Positions 54,590-63,953 of a DNA stretch of 64,000 nucleotides are shown here, one piece after another; the stretch's first letter is position 1; every line of letters begins with the position of its first letter. This DNA is from Gelidibacter pelagius (GTDB lineage Bacteria; Bacteroidota; Bacteroidia; Flavobacteriales; Flavobacteriaceae): the NCBI RefSeq assembly GCF_017581925.1, contig NZ_JAGEVG010000016.1:1-64000 (forward strand), in the 5' to 3' direction. The position numbers were made by a program, and so were the translations under genes. A model generated the notes under the pieces. That model did no database searches and was not told the origin of the DNA. It saw only the letters and a program-made list of their open reading frames with translations.

Positions 54590-55090
54590 TTATGAAATCG
54601 ATTTTAATGCTGCTTCGTAATCAGGTTCATCAGTTATTTCAGAAACTTGCTCAGTGTAGATGACTTCAGCTTTGTCGTTTAGCACTACAACACATCTTGA
54701 ATGCAAACCTTCCATTGGACCGTCAACAAAGGTCAGGCCGTAGTTCTTGCCAAAATTACCATCTCTAAAGTCAGATAAGCTCTCTACATTGTCTATACCT
54801 TCCGCCGCACAGAAACGTGCGAAAGCAAATGGTAAATCTTTAGAAATACAAAGTACTTTGGTGTTGTCAAGTTGTGACGCTTTTTCGTTAAAAGTTCTAA
54901 CAGATTGTGCACAAACACCAGTGTCCACGCTAGGGAAAATGTTTAATACAACATTATGACCCAAATAATTATTAAGCGATTTTGAAGAGAGATCAGTTGC
55001 GGTTAATCTGAAGTTTGGAGCATCAGCTCCTATTTTTGGAAGTTCACCAAATGTTGTTACTGGATTACCTTTAAATGTTACAGTTGCCAT
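54590..55090 (-). CDS. tpx: thiol peroxidase (atypical 2-Cys peroxiredoxin)
   Basis: 166 residues. Peroxidatic Cys in FPSVDTGVCAQSVRTF and resolving Cys in LPFAFARFCAAEGI, with the Tpx N-terminus VTFKGNPVTTFGELPKIGADAP. It reduces hydroperoxides using thioredoxin in the cytoplasm. First gene of the run leading to dgkA and ftsK. Confidence 0.96.
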   Translation of the reverse strand: MATVTFKGNPVTTFGELPKIGADAPNFRLTATDLSSKSLNNYLGHNVVLNIFPSVDTGVCAQSVRTFNEKASQLDNTKVLCISKDLPFAFARFCAAEGIDNVESLSDFRDGNFGKNYGLTFVDGPMEGLHSRCVVVLNDKAEVIYTEQVSEITDEPDYEAALKSIS

Positions 55091-55430
55091 AATATATGAT
55101 GTTTATTGTGAGATGTTAAAATTAAGAATTATTTAGTGCTTTGTCTATTAATAAGAACATAATATTTTTTGAACATTCAGTTAATGAAATCGACTGTTCA
55201 AAGTCGTATATTGTTTAGAATCATCTAAAAAACATCAACTCATATTTTCCACTAAAAATAATTCAAAACTATTTTATTTAATTAGTATTCAAATAGATAG
55301 TCTTGAATATAATCAAAACTTGAATGAATAACGAATAATTGATGACTGAAATTGATTCCCGCGAATGGATTTTAATTAGTGAAACTCACTTTTTTAAAAA
55401 TAGCGAAGCCAATGCATTCAGAATTGATAG

Positions 55431-55489
55431 TTATCCCGATAGTATCGGGATAATCGGCTTTTCAGGGGAATCTTCGGGTTTAATTCCCC
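55431..55489. terminator. paired hairpins between pheT and tpx
   Basis: TTATCCCGAT (55431-55440) / ATCGGGATAA (55444-55453) is a perfect 10-bp stem with a 3-base loop; GGGGAAT (55465-55471) / ATTCCCC (55483-55489) follows. They lie just downstream of pheT on the minus strand and are plausible terminators, though T runs are weak. The rest of 55091-55518 shows nothing else. Confidence 0.55.
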
Positions 55490-55518
55490 GAGGTTCTTGA
55501 TTTTAGACGCTTTAAGTC

Positions 55519-57945
55519 CTATCGCAATTCCGCACCGAGTTGCTCTTCAAAATTGGATTTCAGTTTTTGCATGATCTTATCCACCTGCTTATCTGTAAGT
55601 GTGCTATGTTCGTCTTGGAATTTAAAACTTACTGCATAACTTTTTTTGCCTTTTGGTAGTTTTTCTCCCTGATAAACATCAAACAGATCGACGTCCTTTA
55701 GCAATCGTTTTTCTGTTTTATTGGCGATGGTGTCAATGGCTTCAAAAGTTACCTTGTCATCTATCAAGAGTGCAAAATCACGTCTGGTTGACGGGTATTT
55801 GGGCAACTCCTTAAAGTTTATATTATTATGTTTTGCCATATCGATCACATGGTCCCAATTAAAATCAGCATACAGTACATCTTGCGAGATGTCAAAATGC
55901 TTCATGATCTTTTTGTTGACCAATCCAAAATCTACTAAAGTCTTTTTTCCCATCCGTAAACTGATGCCTTCACTGAAAACATCATTTTCAATAGGAGAAA
56001 CAGAAATTCGGTTCAGGCCTAATCGCTCTAAAACAGCAGTGATAACTCCTTTTAAATAAAAGAAATTGCTCGGTTGTTGATTGGTATTCCAGCGTTCAGC
56101 ATCTTTGTTGCCAGTTACAAAAAGTGCTAAATGTTTATTTTCAATATACTTATCGCCGTGGCTATGGTAAGTTTTTCCAAATTCAAACAGTTTTATGTCC
56201 GAACGCCTTCTATTGATATTTCTATTTATGGCTTCAAGTCCTGAGAACAACAAACTCTGGCGCATCACACTTAAGTCATGGCTCAATGGGTTTAACATGA
56301 TCACATTGTGCTCTTCTTTTAAATCAACGCTCAACTTCGCATAAGCAGGAGTAGTCAAGGAATTTGATAAAATCTCATAAAAACCTTGTGCGGCCAATTG
56401 GTTGCCCGTCACATTCTGAAGTTTAAAATCTTCAAAACGGGACGTTGGAGAGATGGAAGCATTCAGTTTTTCGGTAAAATTGATATTGTTGTAGCCATAG
56501 ATTCGTAAGACCTCCTCAATGACATCGGCCTCACGAACCACGTCATTTCTATAGGCTGGTACCATTAATCCCAAGCCGGTTTCAGTAACATTGTTGACTT
56601 TGATATCCAAAGACATCAAGATGCTCTTGATAATGTCTTTTGGGATTTCTTCGCCAATTAGTTTTTCTGCATTGGCAAAGCTGAAGTGCACTGGAGAATC
56701 TTCGATTTTTTTAGGATAGAAGTCCACGAGATTATTGGTGACATAACCTCCAGCTATTTCTTGTATCAATAAAGCAGCACGTTTTAAGGCGTATTCTGTA
56801 ATATTCGGATCAACGCCACGTTCAAATCTAAATGAGGCATCGGTATTTAGTCCATGTCTTTTGGCAGATTTCCGAACGGTTATCGGATTGAAATACGCAC
56901 TTTCCAGGAAAATGCTCGTAGTGTGTTCCGTAACCCCTGAGTTTTCGCCACCAAAAACACCTGCAATACACATAGGTTTTACGGCATCACAAATCATTAG
57001 ATCTTCTTCATGTAATTCACGTTCAACACCATCTAAGGTTGTGAATTTCGTTCCTTTTGGTAGTGTTTTTACAATAATTTTTTTGCCTTCAATTTTATTG
57101 GCATCAAAAGCATGCAAAGGCTGTCCAAGCTCATGAAGAACGTAATTGGTGATGTCAACAATATTGTTTTTTGGAGCGATTCCAATCGCTTTAAGTCTGT
57201 TTTGCAACCAAGTTGGTGAGGTGTCAACTTTCACATCTGAAATGGTGACGCCACAATAGCGAGGTGATAATTCTTTGTTTAGGACCTCAACACCAATTTT
57301 CAAAGTTCCTTGATCGACTCTAAATGCACTCACTGAAGGTGTGATCAATTCCACGTGCATGTTTTTTTGTAAAAGTCCAGCTTTGAGATCTCTTGCAGTC
57401 CCGAAATGGCTCATGGCATCGGCTCTGTTTGGGGTCAGTCCAATTTCAAAAACATGATCATTTTCAACTTCATAAATATCGGCTACTAAAGTGCCAACAG
57501 ATAGGTCATTGTCAAGCACCAAAATCCCGTCGTGAGATGCACCAAGACCTAATTCATCTTCGGCACAGATCATTCCATGGCTTTCTTCGCCTCTTATCTT
57601 TCCCTTTTTAATGGTCCAGGCTTCTCCTTCTGCAGTGTATAGCGTTGTTCCAATGGTTGCCACAGGTACCTTTTGGCCGGCTGCTACGTTAGGTGCGCCA
57701 CAGACAATTTGTAGAGGTGTTCCTGAACCAATGTTTACCGTGGTCACTTTAAGACGATCAGCATTCGGATGTTGTACACAGGTGAGTACTTCGCCAACCA
57801 CGATACCTTCCAATGCACCTTTGATAGATTGAAATGGCTGTATGCCTTCAACTTCAAGACCCAAGTCAGTAAGGAGCTCGCCTGTTTGCTCAGGAGTCCA
57901 ATCAATATTAACAAATTGCTTTAACCAATTATATGAAATCTTCAT
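55519..57945 (-). CDS. pheT: phenylalanyl-tRNA synthetase beta subunit
   Basis: 808 residues, full length for bacterial PheT. N-terminal ISYNWLKQFVNI; tRNA-binding OB domain about 40-150 (VGEVLTCVQHPNADRLKVTTVNIG, GMICAEDELGLG); B3/B4 editing domain about 215-390 (TNYVLHELGQPLHAFDA, VFGGENSGVTEHTTSIFLESAYFNP); B5 domain; a catalytic-like core; and an FDX-ACB anticodon domain about 712-808 (YPSTRRDFALLIDD ... LTDKQVDKIMQKL). It charges tRNA-Phe with PheS, whose gene is not here. Confidence 0.98.
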   Translation of the reverse strand: MKISYNWLKQFVNIDWTPEQTGELLTDLGLEVEGIQPFQSIKGALEGIVVGEVLTCVQHPNADRLKVTTVNIGSGTPLQIVCGAPNVAAGQKVPVATIGTTLYTAEGEAWTIKKGKIRGEESHGMICAEDELGLGASHDGILVLDNDLSVGTLVADIYEVENDHVFEIGLTPNRADAMSHFGTARDLKAGLLQKNMHVELITPSVSAFRVDQGTLKIGVEVLNKELSPRYCGVTISDVKVDTSPTWLQNRLKAIGIAPKNNIVDITNYVLHELGQPLHAFDANKIEGKKIIVKTLPKGTKFTTLDGVERELHEEDLMICDAVKPMCIAGVFGGENSGVTEHTTSIFLESAYFNPITVRKSAKRHGLNTDASFRFERGVDPNITEYALKRAALLIQEIAGGYVTNNLVDFYPKKIEDSPVHFSFANAEKLIGEEIPKDIIKSILMSLDIKVNNVTETGLGLMVPAYRNDVVREADVIEEVLRIYGYNNINFTEKLNASISPTSRFEDFKLQNVTGNQLAAQGFYEILSNSLTTPAYAKLSVDLKEEHNVIMLNPLSHDLSVMRQSLLFSGLEAINRNINRRRSDIKLFEFGKTYHSHGDKYIENKHLALFVTGNKDAERWNTNQQPSNFFYLKGVITAVLERLGLNRISVSPIENDVFSEGISLRMGKKTLVDFGLVNKKIMKHFDISQDVLYADFNWDHVIDMAKHNNINFKELPKYPSTRRDFALLIDDKVTFEAIDTIANKTEKRLLKDVDLFDVYQGEKLPKGKKSYAVSFKFQDEHSTLTDKQVDKIMQKLKSNFEEQLGAELR

Positions 57946-58148
57946 TTTATGAGTGTTATGCTACAGGGTGATGTTTCGTATTCCTTTTTCTTGAGATTGA
58001 AATAATCTACATGCATCCCAATGTTCCGTCTTATTTTCAAATTCGGGGTAAAGATAATAATAGTATATAGTTATAGAAATTGTAAATAATTTTATTTTGA
58101 ATGATTTTAGTTTTATTTTAACCCTCAATTAAAAGTCCCAATTATATT

Positions 58149-59360
58149 ATGAAGATTGTTCTCTTTATTTTGTCTGTTTTCACTCTGTTTTCCTGTAATA
58201 AGGATTATTCAACAAAAATGCAACGTGGGCACTGGTTGGGTGAGCTACAGGTCAATGACACTGAAAACCTGCCTTTCAATTTTGAGGTTACTGCAGATAA
58301 CAGTTTGAAGATTCTCAATGGAGAAGAAGTCATCTTAGTGGATGATGTGACCTATAAAAACGATTCTATCTTTATTAAGATGCCAGTTTTTGAAGGGTAT
58401 TTTGCTGTAAAACTTACAAAAGAAGGCATGGAAGGCAATTTTATCAATGAGGATATGAATATGAATCTGCCTTTTAAAGCCATTTATAATTCTAAAGAGC
58501 GATTTGAGGTTAAAGAAGCACCCACAAACGATGTTTCAGGAAATTGGGAAGTGGTTTTTAGTCCTGATTCTGATCAAGAAAATTACTTTGCCAAAGGCAT
58601 CTTTCATCAAAATGGGCATAGGGTGACTGGGACTTTTAGAACTAAAATAGGCGATTACAGATATTTGGAAGGTGTTTTGGATGGGAATGAGTTGAAGATG
58701 TCTGCGTTTGATGGCTCCCATGCATTTTTGTTCGTGGCTACCATAAAGGACAGCGTATTCAACGGTGTGTTTTATTCGGGGAATACTTGGAGTGCAGCTT
58801 TTGAGGGAAAACGAAATGAGAATTTTGAATTGCCGGATGCCAATACACTGACCACTATGCGTAATGACGCTGAAAATTTTGACTTCAGTTTTCCAGATGA
58901 AAGTGGCCAAAAGGTCTCTTTGACTGATGAGCAGTTTCAAGATAAAGTGGTGGTGGTACAGCTTATGGGAACTTGGTGTCCTAATTGTTTGGACGAAAGC
59001 ATATTTTTTTCCGAATATGCGAAACTAAATTCTGAAAAAGATATAGAATTCGTAGCACTTGCTTTTGAAAATGCCAAGACAGATTCGCTGGCATTTGAGG
59101 GTATAAAACGTTTAAAGGATAGATTGGGTATTGATTACCCGATTTTGTTGGCACAGTATGGATCCACAGATAAGGTTGAGGCTCAGAAGAAATTGCCAAT
59201 GTTGACGCAGGTGGTCTCTTATCCAACGACTATTTTTATTGGTAAAAAGGGAAAAGTGCGAAAGATTCACACAGGTTTTAATGGTCCGGCAACTGGAGCA
59301 AAGTACGTAGAATTTAAAAATGAATTCCGGACTTATGTGGAAGAGCTTTTGGAAGAATAA
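58149..59360 (+). CDS. TlpA-like thioredoxin-fold lipoprotein
   Basis: 403 residues; lipoprotein (VFTLFSCNKDYS, Cys 16). Residues about 25-230 are beta-rich, DUF4369-like in pattern (SGNWEVVF, GHRVTGTFRT). Residues about 245-403 are a TlpA/ResA thioredoxin domain with active-site GTWCPNCLDES and cis-Pro region SYPTTIFIGKKGKVRKIHTGF. It probably reduces or oxidises disulfides outside the cytoplasm. Divergent from pheT across about 200 bases. Confidence 0.92.
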   Translation: MKIVLFILSVFTLFSCNKDYSTKMQRGHWLGELQVNDTENLPFNFEVTADNSLKILNGEEVILVDDVTYKNDSIFIKMPVFEGYFAVKLTKEGMEGNFINEDMNMNLPFKAIYNSKERFEVKEAPTNDVSGNWEVVFSPDSDQENYFAKGIFHQNGHRVTGTFRTKIGDYRYLEGVLDGNELKMSAFDGSHAFLFVATIKDSVFNGVFYSGNTWSAAFEGKRNENFELPDANTLTTMRNDAENFDFSFPDESGQKVSLTDEQFQDKVVVVQLMGTWCPNCLDESIFFSEYAKLNSEKDIEFVALAFENAKTDSLAFEGIKRLKDRLGIDYPILLAQYGSTDKVEAQKKLPMLTQVVSYPTTIFIGKKGKVRKIHTGFNGPATGAKYVEFKNEFRTYVEELLEE

Positions 59361-59435
59361 GGATGAGTCAAGATTAAAGGTTGCTGCTGAACTAATAAAT
59401 TTTAAAATTCATATTCACTGTTTTAAATAAACCAA

Positions 59436-60443
59436 TCATTTTTCTATTGCCGATGGCGTCGTTCTATAGACGCCATCGGTGCTTAAAATAACTTTTTTAT
59501 CATTGCCATTAGCGTTGCAACTATACAAGCTAAACGGTGGTGGCCCGTTCTTTCCAAGTACATGGAAAATCAAGCGTTCGCCATTTGGGGTCCATGTGGG
59601 CACGCCATTGAGCTTGCCATCTTGTAATACCAACACGTCTTCAGAACCATCAGGCCTGCATTTGTAAATATCGTGGTTCATATGCAAATACAGATTGATA
59701 AAAGTGCCTTTGCTGTAAGCAATCCACTTACCGTCCGGCGACCACGCGGGATCGTAACAGTAGACATCGTCAAAAGTTAGTCTAATGGGATTTTCTAAAG
59801 CCATTGTGGTATAATTGAGTGTTGCTTGATAGATTTCAGCTTTTTCTGGGTTTGTTGGAAAATTTAAATCCGAAGGTCCCACGTAGGTGACTTGACGTCC
59901 GTCAGGCGACCAAGCGGGATCTGCAATGTCGTGCTTGAATTTTGAGATAATATAAGGATTGCTGCCATCTGCATCAAAGACTACCATTCGCCCTCGTGAC
60001 ACCATATCGTTGATGGATGGGTCTGGGCATTTTGCTGTTGCCAATATTTTTGTGCCATCTGGAGACCATTTGGCATGCGCCTGAATTTCCCAGCCGTAAG
60101 AATGGAGCGGTACAATCACTCGACCATTACTGCCATCAATATCAAAAACCATTAACTCACAAACGGGATATGAATTATGCCCGGCATTTTTCGGAGAGCG
60201 ATAGCATAAGAATTTCGTTTTATCAGGACTTACCTTAATCCACCAATAATCATAGGAATTATCATTGACTAAATTGGTTTCTTGAATGCCGTCATAAGAG
60301 TAAACTTGAAGATTGCCATTTTCTTTACGATCGTAATAATAGATTAGAGAGTGGTCATCGTCTGGCGGAATAGTCGTGGCATCTTCGGTCGTGCAAGAAA
60401 TAATACCAAAAAATACAAATAAGAAAAAAAGGAAACTTTTCAT
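59436..60443 (-). CDS. TolB-like WD40/PD40 propeller lipoprotein
   Basis: 335 residues with a lipobox (FGIISCTTED). Repeated blades of the form AKWSPDGTKILATA, PAWSPDGRQVTYVG, PAWSPDGKWIAYSK and PTWTPNGERLIFHV, i.e. the TolB/DPP-IV propeller. No peptidase domain follows, so a binding or scaffold role is likely. The last codons contain an 11-bp inverted repeat (see findings). Confidence 0.88.
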   Translation of the reverse strand: MKSFLFFLFVFFGIISCTTEDATTIPPDDDHSLIYYYDRKENGNLQVYSYDGIQETNLVNDNSYDYWWIKVSPDKTKFLCYRSPKNAGHNSYPVCELMVFDIDGSNGRVIVPLHSYGWEIQAHAKWSPDGTKILATAKCPDPSINDMVSRGRMVVFDADGSNPYIISKFKHDIADPAWSPDGRQVTYVGPSDLNFPTNPEKAEIYQATLNYTTMALENPIRLTFDDVYCYDPAWSPDGKWIAYSKGTFINLYLHMNHDIYKCRPDGSEDVLVLQDGKLNGVPTWTPNGERLIFHVLGKNGPPPFSLYSCNANGNDKKVILSTDGVYRTTPSAIEK

Positions 60444-60634
60444 AAGACTATTGTTTTTGATAATCCATTGTGAAACAGTCTAATCCAAATAGTAAGCGAA
60501 CATCTAATTTAGTCATTTTTATTAAAACAGGAAAGTGGTCTATTAGAAAGTTATGTATCCATTTTTTAGATACATTGAGTTATAAACTGGGAGACAGCCC
60601 TATTCACTCCGTCCATCCCGCTTGCCACTTCAGT

Positions 60635-61216
60635 CTACCCATGAATACTCTCGCTCTTTCCGTATTCCTTAATCAATTCACCTTCAAAATCCACGAGTTC
60701 TTTCCAACGCTTATCGACATCAATATCTTTACCGTATTTTCGTGCATAAGTGATGAAAAGTGTGTAGTGTCCAGCTTCACTGACCATTAATTCGTAATAA
60801 AATTTTGAAAGTTCTGGGTCCTGAACGTGTTTTGATAGCATTTTAAAGCGTTCGCAGCTTCTTGCTTCAATCATGGCTGAAAACAATAATCGGTCCACCA
60901 TACTCTGCAACTGGCTGCCACCCTTGTTCATGAATTTATAGAGTTTGTTGACGTAGCAGTCTTTACGTTCTCTTCCTAAAGTGTAGCCTCTCTTTTTAAT
61001 AATTTCGTGCACCATCTGAAAATGTTCCAACTCTTCCCTGGCCAATTCGAGTAAATCTGTCACCAAATCTTCGTATTGTGGATTGAGGGTAATGATGGTG
61101 ATGGCGTTTGTGGCGGCTTTTTGCTCGCACCAGGCATGGTCCGTTAAGATTTCTTCTATGTTTTCTTCGGCAATGGCAGCCCAACGCGGATCTGTTTCTA
61201 ATTTTAGGTGTAACAT
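60635..61216 (-). CDS. miaE: tRNA-(ms2io6A)-hydroxylase
   Basis: 193 residues, ferritin-like di-iron protein. Ligand motifs: DHAWCEQKAATNAI, ELAREELEHFQMVHEII, LLFSAMIEARSCERFKML and ELMVSEAGHYTLFI, matching the MiaE EX(n)EXXH pattern. It hydroxylates the isopentenyl group on tRNA position 37. Stand-alone gene. Confidence 0.93.
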   Translation of the reverse strand: MLHLKLETDPRWAAIAEENIEEILTDHAWCEQKAATNAITIITLNPQYEDLVTDLLELAREELEHFQMVHEIIKKRGYTLGRERKDCYVNKLYKFMNKGGSQLQSMVDRLLFSAMIEARSCERFKMLSKHVQDPELSKFYYELMVSEAGHYTLFITYARKYGKDIDVDKRWKELVDFEGELIKEYGKSESIHG

Positions 61217-61535
61217 CTGATATCAATGAAAGATTAAACTTCTGAAATAGGCTTCGAAGATAGTCATATTTTCATACCGACTATGATTTTACAAATCGCA
61301 TAAATGCTCTTAAAATCTATAGCGTTATGGCATCTTAAGGCGATAGACACAACATTAAAAAATTAAATTGGTATCAGAGATGTGGTTAAAGAACAATAAG
61401 CCTGGAAATAATCGAGTTTTTAACCCAATATAGGTTGTGCTGGCTCTGAAAACATCATGACATTGGAATAGCCCAAACCAGTCTAGTTGATTTGTAGTTG
61501 ATTCGAAATAGTCTTTTAGCATAAATAACGTTCGT
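61217..61535. other. intergenic, nothing recognised
   Basis: About 320 bases between miaE and the serine-hydrolase gene. No repeat, RNA gene or clear promoter seen; the short minus-strand open frame here overlaps the next gene and has no family features. Confidence 0.5.
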
Positions 61536-62444
61536 TTAGTTGCTAAGTACATAATCATAAAGGCTTTTTGATATTTTAGCCAATTGATCGGTTCCTTTGT
61601 CAAAATCCTTTAGGTTTTTAGAAAGTAAAACCAAAATATAGGCACGGCCATCAGGGAGGTAGATAATTCCCGCATCGTGGTGTACTCCAGTTATAGAACC
61701 CGTTTTGTGAGCCACTTTGACCTCTTTGGGTAAATACAATGGAATTATATCATTGTGTTGTTGATCTTTTAAAATAGCAATCATCGCGTCACAATCTTCC
61801 TGCTTACTAGCAGTATTATTGGCAATGGCTTCCATGATTATCATTAAATCTCGGGCGGTTGTGGAATTACTGAGACCTTTATCATACGCCTTTTGATCTT
61901 CTACGCCTCTCAAAACTTCGATGTTTTTTGCGCCTAAACGCCGCATTGTTGCAGTTGTTTTTTTAGCGTCAACCAATTCGAGAAGTATATTGGTTGCTAA
62001 ATTGCTGCTTACGGTAACCATGCTGTGCATCAAGTCACTGAGCGCTACTTTAGTGCCGATATGACTGTAAATAATATCATCGCTATCATCGTTAATATCC
62101 ATGCTGTACAAACTGCCGTCCACAATGCTTTTAAATTCATTTTTCAATAAGATAGAATCCTTCAAATCTAATTTTCCTTCAGAAGCTTGTTTGAACAGTT
62201 CGATCATCACAGGTACTTTCATGGTGCTGGCCGCATGAAATTTTTCGTCGACATTAATTAATAAACTGTCCTTGGGTTTGGATAAGCTATAAAACGCCAC
62301 AGCGACTGTACCTTCTATGGAGTCAATTTTGGCTTGGATGGTTTTCTCTAAGTTTTCTTTTTTAGAAATTTTATCTTGACAGGAAGAAGCAAAAAGTAAT
62401 AAAGAACCCAATATAATTGAAAAAGTAGTTTTTAAGGATTTCAT
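61536..62444 (-). CDS. class A beta-lactamase-related serine hydrolase, lipoprotein
   Basis: 302 residues; lipobox FASSCQDKI (Cys 22). Active-site S73-T-M-K76, S146-S-N148 where class A enzymes have SDN, E182 in RGVED as the likely Glu166 equivalent, and K247-T-G. The S-to-SDN distance is longer than usual. These belong to the PF13354 group of chromosomal, lipid-anchored enzymes; penicillin hydrolysis is possible but not assured, and cell-wall or other amide substrates are alternatives. Confidence 0.85.
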   Translation of the reverse strand: MKSLKTTFSIILGSLLLFASSCQDKISKKENLEKTIQAKIDSIEGTVAVAFYSLSKPKDSLLINVDEKFHAASTMKVPVMIELFKQASEGKLDLKDSILLKNEFKSIVDGSLYSMDINDDSDDIIYSHIGTKVALSDLMHSMVTVSSNLATNILLELVDAKKTTATMRRLGAKNIEVLRGVEDQKAYDKGLSNSTTARDLMIIMEAIANNTASKQEDCDAMIAILKDQQHNDIIPLYLPKEVKVAHKTGSITGVHHDAGIIYLPDGRAYILVLLSKNLKDFDKGTDQLAKISKSLYDYVLSN

Positions 62445-62511
62445 AGTTTTTAATCAGTATTTTAATATTATTTGAGGAGTGGATTGCAGTGTTTTAGTTT
62501 TTGCGTGCAGT

Positions 62512-63633
62512 TTACAGCCATTTATTTTTGATCAACCATTTCGTGATATATTCTGTAAATCCATCAACATCTCTTGGTGTGTTGCAGAGAATAATAAATG
62601 TAATATTCTTTTCGGGTACAGTGACATAATTACATAAAAAACCACCTTGGCTCCCGGTGTGGCCCACCGTTTTTAAACCGTCTGTTGTTTTTCCAATAAA
62701 CCAAGACCAACCTATGAATGGTGGTGTGGCGTCTTGCCAATTTGGCCATGGTTTGATCGCTCTTGAGTCTATCAAAATAGAATCAGAAATAAATTTGTGT
62801 TCTTGTAATGCCAATTCATATTTAGCCAATTCGTTTACTGAACTCCAAACTCCTCCGTTACCTGCAGCCGCAAATGTGGGTTCCTCGCCATAGTCTTTTT
62901 CTATCCATTTTCCGTTGTTTTGTATATAGCCATGAGATACACCTGATTCTGGGTGTGGTCCATCCGTAATGGTGCTTGTTTTCATGCCTGAAGGCTCAAA
63001 AATGTTGTCTGCAATATATTTTTGCCATTTCATATCGGTCACTTCTTCAATTATTAAAGCCAATGCATTGTACGCGGGATTTGAATACTCGTAACGGGTG
63101 CCAGGTTCAAAGTTTAGATTTTCGGCCTGCGTTGTTGGGTACCAGTTTTCAACATCTTTAGCAGTCAGATAAAATAGAGAATCCGTTTTCGTCTCCCTAT
63201 TGTCTTGTAAGCCTGAAGTGTGTGTGATTAAATGTTTGATTTTTACCTTTTCGGCTATGGCCTTATTTTTAAAATTAGGAAAGTATTTGGCCATATTGTC
63301 TTCAATGGAAAGTTTGCCTTCATCTTGTAACATAAGAATGGCGTTGGAAACGAATGTTTTAGAAATGCTGCCAACGTTGAATAAGGTATGGTCATCTATC
63401 TTGGTGTTAAGTTCAAGATCGGCAAGGCCATATCCTTTGCTGAAAATGATGCTGTCGCCTTTCATGATTAAAATGGCACCACCTGGCTCATCAGCTGGCA
63501 TATTGTTGGAGAAATAGGCGTCTAATTGACTGGTGTATAGTGTGTCTGTCGGCTGTGTTGTTCCTTTATTGTCTTTACAGCTGAGCATTAGCACAACCAC
63601 GGTAAGTGGTAAAAATAAATTGAATTTTCCCAT
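62512..63633 (-). CDS. PBP4*/AmpC-type serine hydrolase lipoprotein
   Basis: 373 residues; lipobox VLMLSCKDN. Beta-lactamase family (PF00144) motifs: SxxK in VGSISKTFVS, YxN in YEYSNPAYN, HTG in VGHTGSQGG. Typically D-aminopeptidase, esterase or DD-carboxypeptidase activity; true beta-lactamase activity is less likely. It is 67 bases upstream of the class A-like gene on the same strand, so they may be co-transcribed. Confidence 0.88.
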   Translation of the reverse strand: MGKFNLFLPLTVVVLMLSCKDNKGTTQPTDTLYTSQLDAYFSNNMPADEPGGAILIMKGDSIIFSKGYGLADLELNTKIDDHTLFNVGSISKTFVSNAILMLQDEGKLSIEDNMAKYFPNFKNKAIAEKVKIKHLITHTSGLQDNRETKTDSLFYLTAKDVENWYPTTQAENLNFEPGTRYEYSNPAYNALALIIEEVTDMKWQKYIADNIFEPSGMKTSTITDGPHPESGVSHGYIQNNGKWIEKDYGEEPTFAAAGNGGVWSSVNELAKYELALQEHKFISDSILIDSRAIKPWPNWQDATPPFIGWSWFIGKTTDGLKTVGHTGSQGGFLCNYVTVPEKNITFIILCNTPRDVDGFTEYITKWLIKNKWL

Positions 63634-63953
63634 CTCATTTAGTTTGAATTAAATCTCCACTTGAAAGGTCAGTTAATATGGAATTTGTTGCATTCCACTC
63701 AAATTTAGGAAAAATGTGACACGAATTTCTTGTTTTGGACAGAAAACACCTCAGAATTGACGTTTTAATGCCCTGACTACTGAAAGCTTAAAGTTTAAAG
63801 CTGCAAACTTCCTTCAGAAAACTCTTCCATAGTCCGTCAGTCGAGCAAATTTTCGCTGATCATTTTAGATGGTGTTCTCAGGCACAAAATTTATTTTATA
63901 GATTTTTTGGATGGGGATCGATACTTCTTATTTTGTTAACTGTACACTATAGT

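Noticed and set aside
61355-61603. 82-residue minus-strand frame after miaE
   Set aside because: Overlaps the end of the class A-like hydrolase gene in another frame and shows no family features.
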